Shown: positions 62,166-64,000 of the stretch, piece after piece
Layout: the number at the start of each line of letters is the position of its first letter
Numbering within the stretch: position 1 is the first letter of the stretch
NCBI GenBank assembly: GCA_902542765.1
Contig: CACBVW010000002.1
Coordinates: 31,001-95,000, forward strand
From: an uncultured SAR116 cluster alpha proteobacterium
GTDB taxonomy: Bacteria; Pseudomonadota; Alphaproteobacteria; Puniceispirillales; Marisalimonadaceae
DNA length: 64,000 nucleotides
Direction of reading: 5' to 3'
Notes under the pieces: model-generated
What the model saw: the letters and a program-made list of their open reading frames with translations, nothing else
Told to the model about the DNA's origin: nothing
Database searches by the model: none
Program-made: the position numbers and the translations under genes

Positions 62166-63539
62166 AATTAATTTTTTTGACATATTGTGATTATTTATTG
62201 CTATTTTATTATTTCGATTTGATTTTTCGAGGACAATTTTTAGATTAATTATCTTTTCAATGTGGTTTTTATAATTATTAAAATCTGCTTTTGAAATATT
62301 CTTTCCTGCTGGTAATTTTATTTTCATTGGATTGACTTGAATGTTATTTTTTATCACTTCATAATGCAAATGTGGTCCTGTTGATCTGCCAGTACTCCCA
62401 ACATAACCAATTATTTTTCCCTGTAAAATTCTTTTCCCAACTCTAACATTTTTATTAAATCCTGATAAGTGTGCATAGGCAGTTTTGTAAGTTCCTGTAT
62501 GCCTAATTCTAATATATTTACCATATGACCCATTCCATCCTGCTTTTTCTATAACTCCATCGCCAGCAGCAAAAATTGGAGTTCCAGACGGTGCTGCAAA
62601 GTCAAGTCCTCTATGCATTTTTGTATATCCTAATATAGGATGTTTTCTGTTTCCATATCTACTTGATAATCTAGCACCATTTATTGGTGTTTTCATTATT
62701 GTTCTTTTTGAGGATTTTCCATTTTCGTCATAGTATTGTGGTAAGCCGAATTTATCTTTGTAATTGAAAAAAATTAACTTTTTTCCTGATAAATTCATAG
62801 ACACATACTTTATTGGCTCTGTTTCAGTAACTAAATCACTTAATGCATCAATTTTTTTTGTAAATAAAACTTCAAAACTATCACCTGAACGTATTTCTCT
62901 TTGAAAATCGATTGAGAAGCCAAGCAAACTTATCATTTCTAACAAAGTGTTTTCAGGCATGCCTGATTTAAGAGCAGAAATATATAAATTGCTCTTAATC
63001 ACACCTTTAATTAGTGTTTCTTCCATTCTTGTAGGTCTCAAAAATACTTGTGAATTATATGTATCATTTATATCTTGCCACACAAAAATATCTTTGGTTT
63101 TGGTGTAGTTTAATTTTAAAGCTGCTCCAGTAATGCTAGAAGGTTTCGAGTAATGTATCATCATTCCAACAGGTAGAGAGCTTAAAATTTTATGTCCTTT
63201 ATTGAGTTTTCTAATTGAATTTATGATTTTATTGATATGATAATTTTCATAATTAATTCTTTTTAATGCTGCACTCAGGTTTTCGTTTTTTTTTAGTCTT
63301 GTTTTTTTTATATTGGCGACCGGTTTTGCACCAATTTTCTGTACTAAATTAAAAATTGTGTCTGCTGATTCTTCAAGGTTAAAGAGGTTTAATGGTCGTT
63401 TGACAGGAATGTTGTTTGTATTGTTATTAATTTGTGTTGAATTAGCATCATTAATGTCAAAACTTAAAAGTAATATTATAAACGAACATATCACAAGAAG
63501 AAAATGGCCTAACAATATATTTTTAAATACTTTTTTCAT
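62157..63539 (-). CDS. M23-family murein endopeptidase
   Basis: This 460-residue envelope protein has one N-terminal membrane helix or signal (residues about 8-30), an OapA/LysM-like middle with [17 protein letters not shown], and a C-terminal peptidase M23 (LytM) domain. The zinc ligands and active site are intact: [19 protein letters not shown] and [12 protein letters not shown]. It probably cuts peptidoglycan cross-links for growth, like MepM. The ATG at 63539 fits the signal sequence. TTGACT at 63573-63578 followed by CAATAT may be its promoter, although the same TTG could be read as a start. Its 3' end overlaps clpB by nine bases. Confidence 0.87.
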   Translation of the reverse strand: MKKVFKNILLGHFLLVICSFIILLLSFDINDANSTQINNNTNNIPVKRPLNLFNLEESADTIFNLVQKIGAKPVANIKKTRLKKNENLSAALKRINYENYHINKIINSIRKLNKGHKILSSLPVGMMIHYSKPSSITGAALKLNYTKTKDIFVWQDINDTYNSQVFLRPTRMEETLIKGVIKSNLYISALKSGMPENTLLEMISLLGFSIDFQREIRSGDSFEVLFTKKIDALSDLVTETEPIKYVSMNLSGKKLIFFNYKDKFGLPQYYDENGKSSKRTIMKTPINGARLSSRYGNRKHPILGYTKMHRGLDFAAPSGTPIFAAGDGVIEKAGWNGSYGKYIRIRHTGTYKTAYAHLSGFNKNVRVGKRILQGKIIGYVGSTGRSTGPHLHYEVIKNNIQVNPMKIKLPAGKNISKADFNNYKNHIEKIINLKIVLEKSNRNNKIAINNHNMSKKLILN

Positions 63540-63675
63540 AATGTGAGCGATATTGACTTTATATCTTTGAAAAGTCAAGACTACAATTTTGGCATTAGAT
63601 TTTGAGCAAAATTTTTATTTAAAAAATTATCAAAAAAAAAAAGTTAAATTTTTGTATTAATTTTGCCTTTTAAGT

Positions 63676-63704
63676 TTGACATATGTTAATATGCTGAGTA
63701 TAAA
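63676..63704 (+). promoter_or_regulatory. rRNA operon promoter
   Basis: A consensus -35 TTGACA (63676-63681), a 17-base spacer and TATAAA (63699-63704) lie about 240 bases upstream of 16S rRNA. It is the best sigma-70-type promoter in the window and points to strong transcription of the rRNA operon. Confidence 0.8.
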
Positions 63705-63711
63705 CCTCTTT

Positions 63712-63941
63712 CGATTAGATTTTAATCGTATACTCCCTTTATTGGAGTTGTCTGTTTGATATTGTTAATACAAGAAGAGATTCATAGACGGTGGTTATAT
63801 GTTTTGTACATTAATATATATGGTCGTCTACTGAATCGCGCAATTTACCATAATAATATAAACAAATTTAATTTGTTTGTTAGTAACTTGAGTGTAAAGG
63901 TAAGATTACCTTTTCGGTTGAATTTTTAATTCATACCCATC
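63712..63941 (+). other. rRNA leader with hairpins
   Basis: This gene-free leader holds three inverted repeats. ACTCC (63732-63736) pairs with GGAGT (63744-63748). GATTCATAGACG (63779-63790) pairs with CGTCTACTGAATC (63825-63837), with one bulge. AAAGGTAA (63896-63903) pairs with TTACCTTT (63906-63913). They may guide processing or antitermination; a clear boxA is not seen. From 63540 to 63675, upstream of the promoter, I see only AT-rich sequence and the M23 gene's upstream region. Confidence 0.6.
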
Positions 63942-64000
63942 AAACCTAAGAGTTTGATCCTGGCTCAGAATGAACGCTGGCGGCATGCCTAACACATGCA
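63942..64000 (+). rRNA. rrs: 16S ribosomal RNA (5' end, partial)
   Basis: The universal 16S head is present: AGAGTTTGATCCTGGCTCAG at 63949-63968, then GAACGCTGGCGGCATGCCTA and ACACATGCA up to the window edge. By analogy with E. coli numbering the mature 5' end is near 63942. The sequence continues beyond the window. Confidence 0.97.

Noticed and set aside
63579..63675. Long A/T runs upstream of the rRNA promoter as an UP element
   Set aside because: The region is AT-rich like all spacers here, so base composition alone cannot support the call.

Overview
The window is a gene-dense, AT-rich stretch of an alphaproteobacterial chromosome. The lineage call rests on several lines. It has a class I lysyl-tRNA synthetase, MJ0042/DUF3426, DUF1178, DUF1289 and DUF4167 proteins, and a cobT-cobS-DnaJ block next to rpmB and bolA. 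It also has an HIG1 protein beside etfBA, and the 16S 5' end reads as alphaproteobacterial. Very short spacers, overlapping gene ends, and no insertion sequences, phage genes or CRISPR suggest a streamlined, probably aquatic, free-living cell. That lifestyle is inference; no genus is assigned.

Layout. 1-3 kb: the end of recF, then gyrB. 3-6.8 kb (minus): an FAD amino-acid dehydrogenase under a tandem glycine riboswitch, an EamA transporter, a rhodanese and a renalase-like flavoprotein. 6.8-9.7 kb: a HAD-IIA phosphatase, a lone ABC ATPase, an SDR and folB. 9.7-18 kb: gloB, chorismate mutase-hisC-tyrA, a YdcF protein, a zinc-ribbon protein, lysA, a 37-residue lipoprotein, argH and tlpA. 18-21.8 kb (minus): etfB-etfA, a corrinoid adenosyltransferase, HIG1, folD and yggT. 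21.9-25.7 kb: a YnjB/YnjC-like importer without an ATPase, a DJ-1-like protein and DUF1289. 25.7-33.9 kb: aspS, ctaA, groS-groL, lysS, pyrD and rpmB. 33.9-40.6 kb: cobT/cobS/DnaJ, bolA, a CBS-domain transporter and aroB-aroK. 40.7-44.5 kb: two uncharacterised envelope proteins, xerD and accA. 44.5-48 kb (minus): nitrilase, glutaredoxin, MutT, argJ and a parvulin. 48-62 kb: secA, DUF1178, ubiG (minus), lysC, rodZ-like, ispG, hisS, prfA-prmC, DUF4167 and clpB. The end holds an M23 endopeptidase (minus), an rRNA promoter and leader, and the first bases of 16S rRNA.

The content is mostly core: amino-acid synthesis (Tyr/Phe/His, Lys, Arg), folate, isoprenoid, ubiquinone and heme A synthesis, translation, protein folding and secretion, and envelope growth. 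No exotic defence or secondary-metabolism system is visible. The most unusual signals are translational and RNA-level. clpB and the EamA gene appear to lack ATG, GTG and TTG starts and probably begin at ATA and ATT. A tandem glycine riboswitch precedes a DadA-like oxidase, with a visible alternative pairing next to the ribosome binding site. A pseudoknot-capable element lies upstream of the DUF4167 gene.
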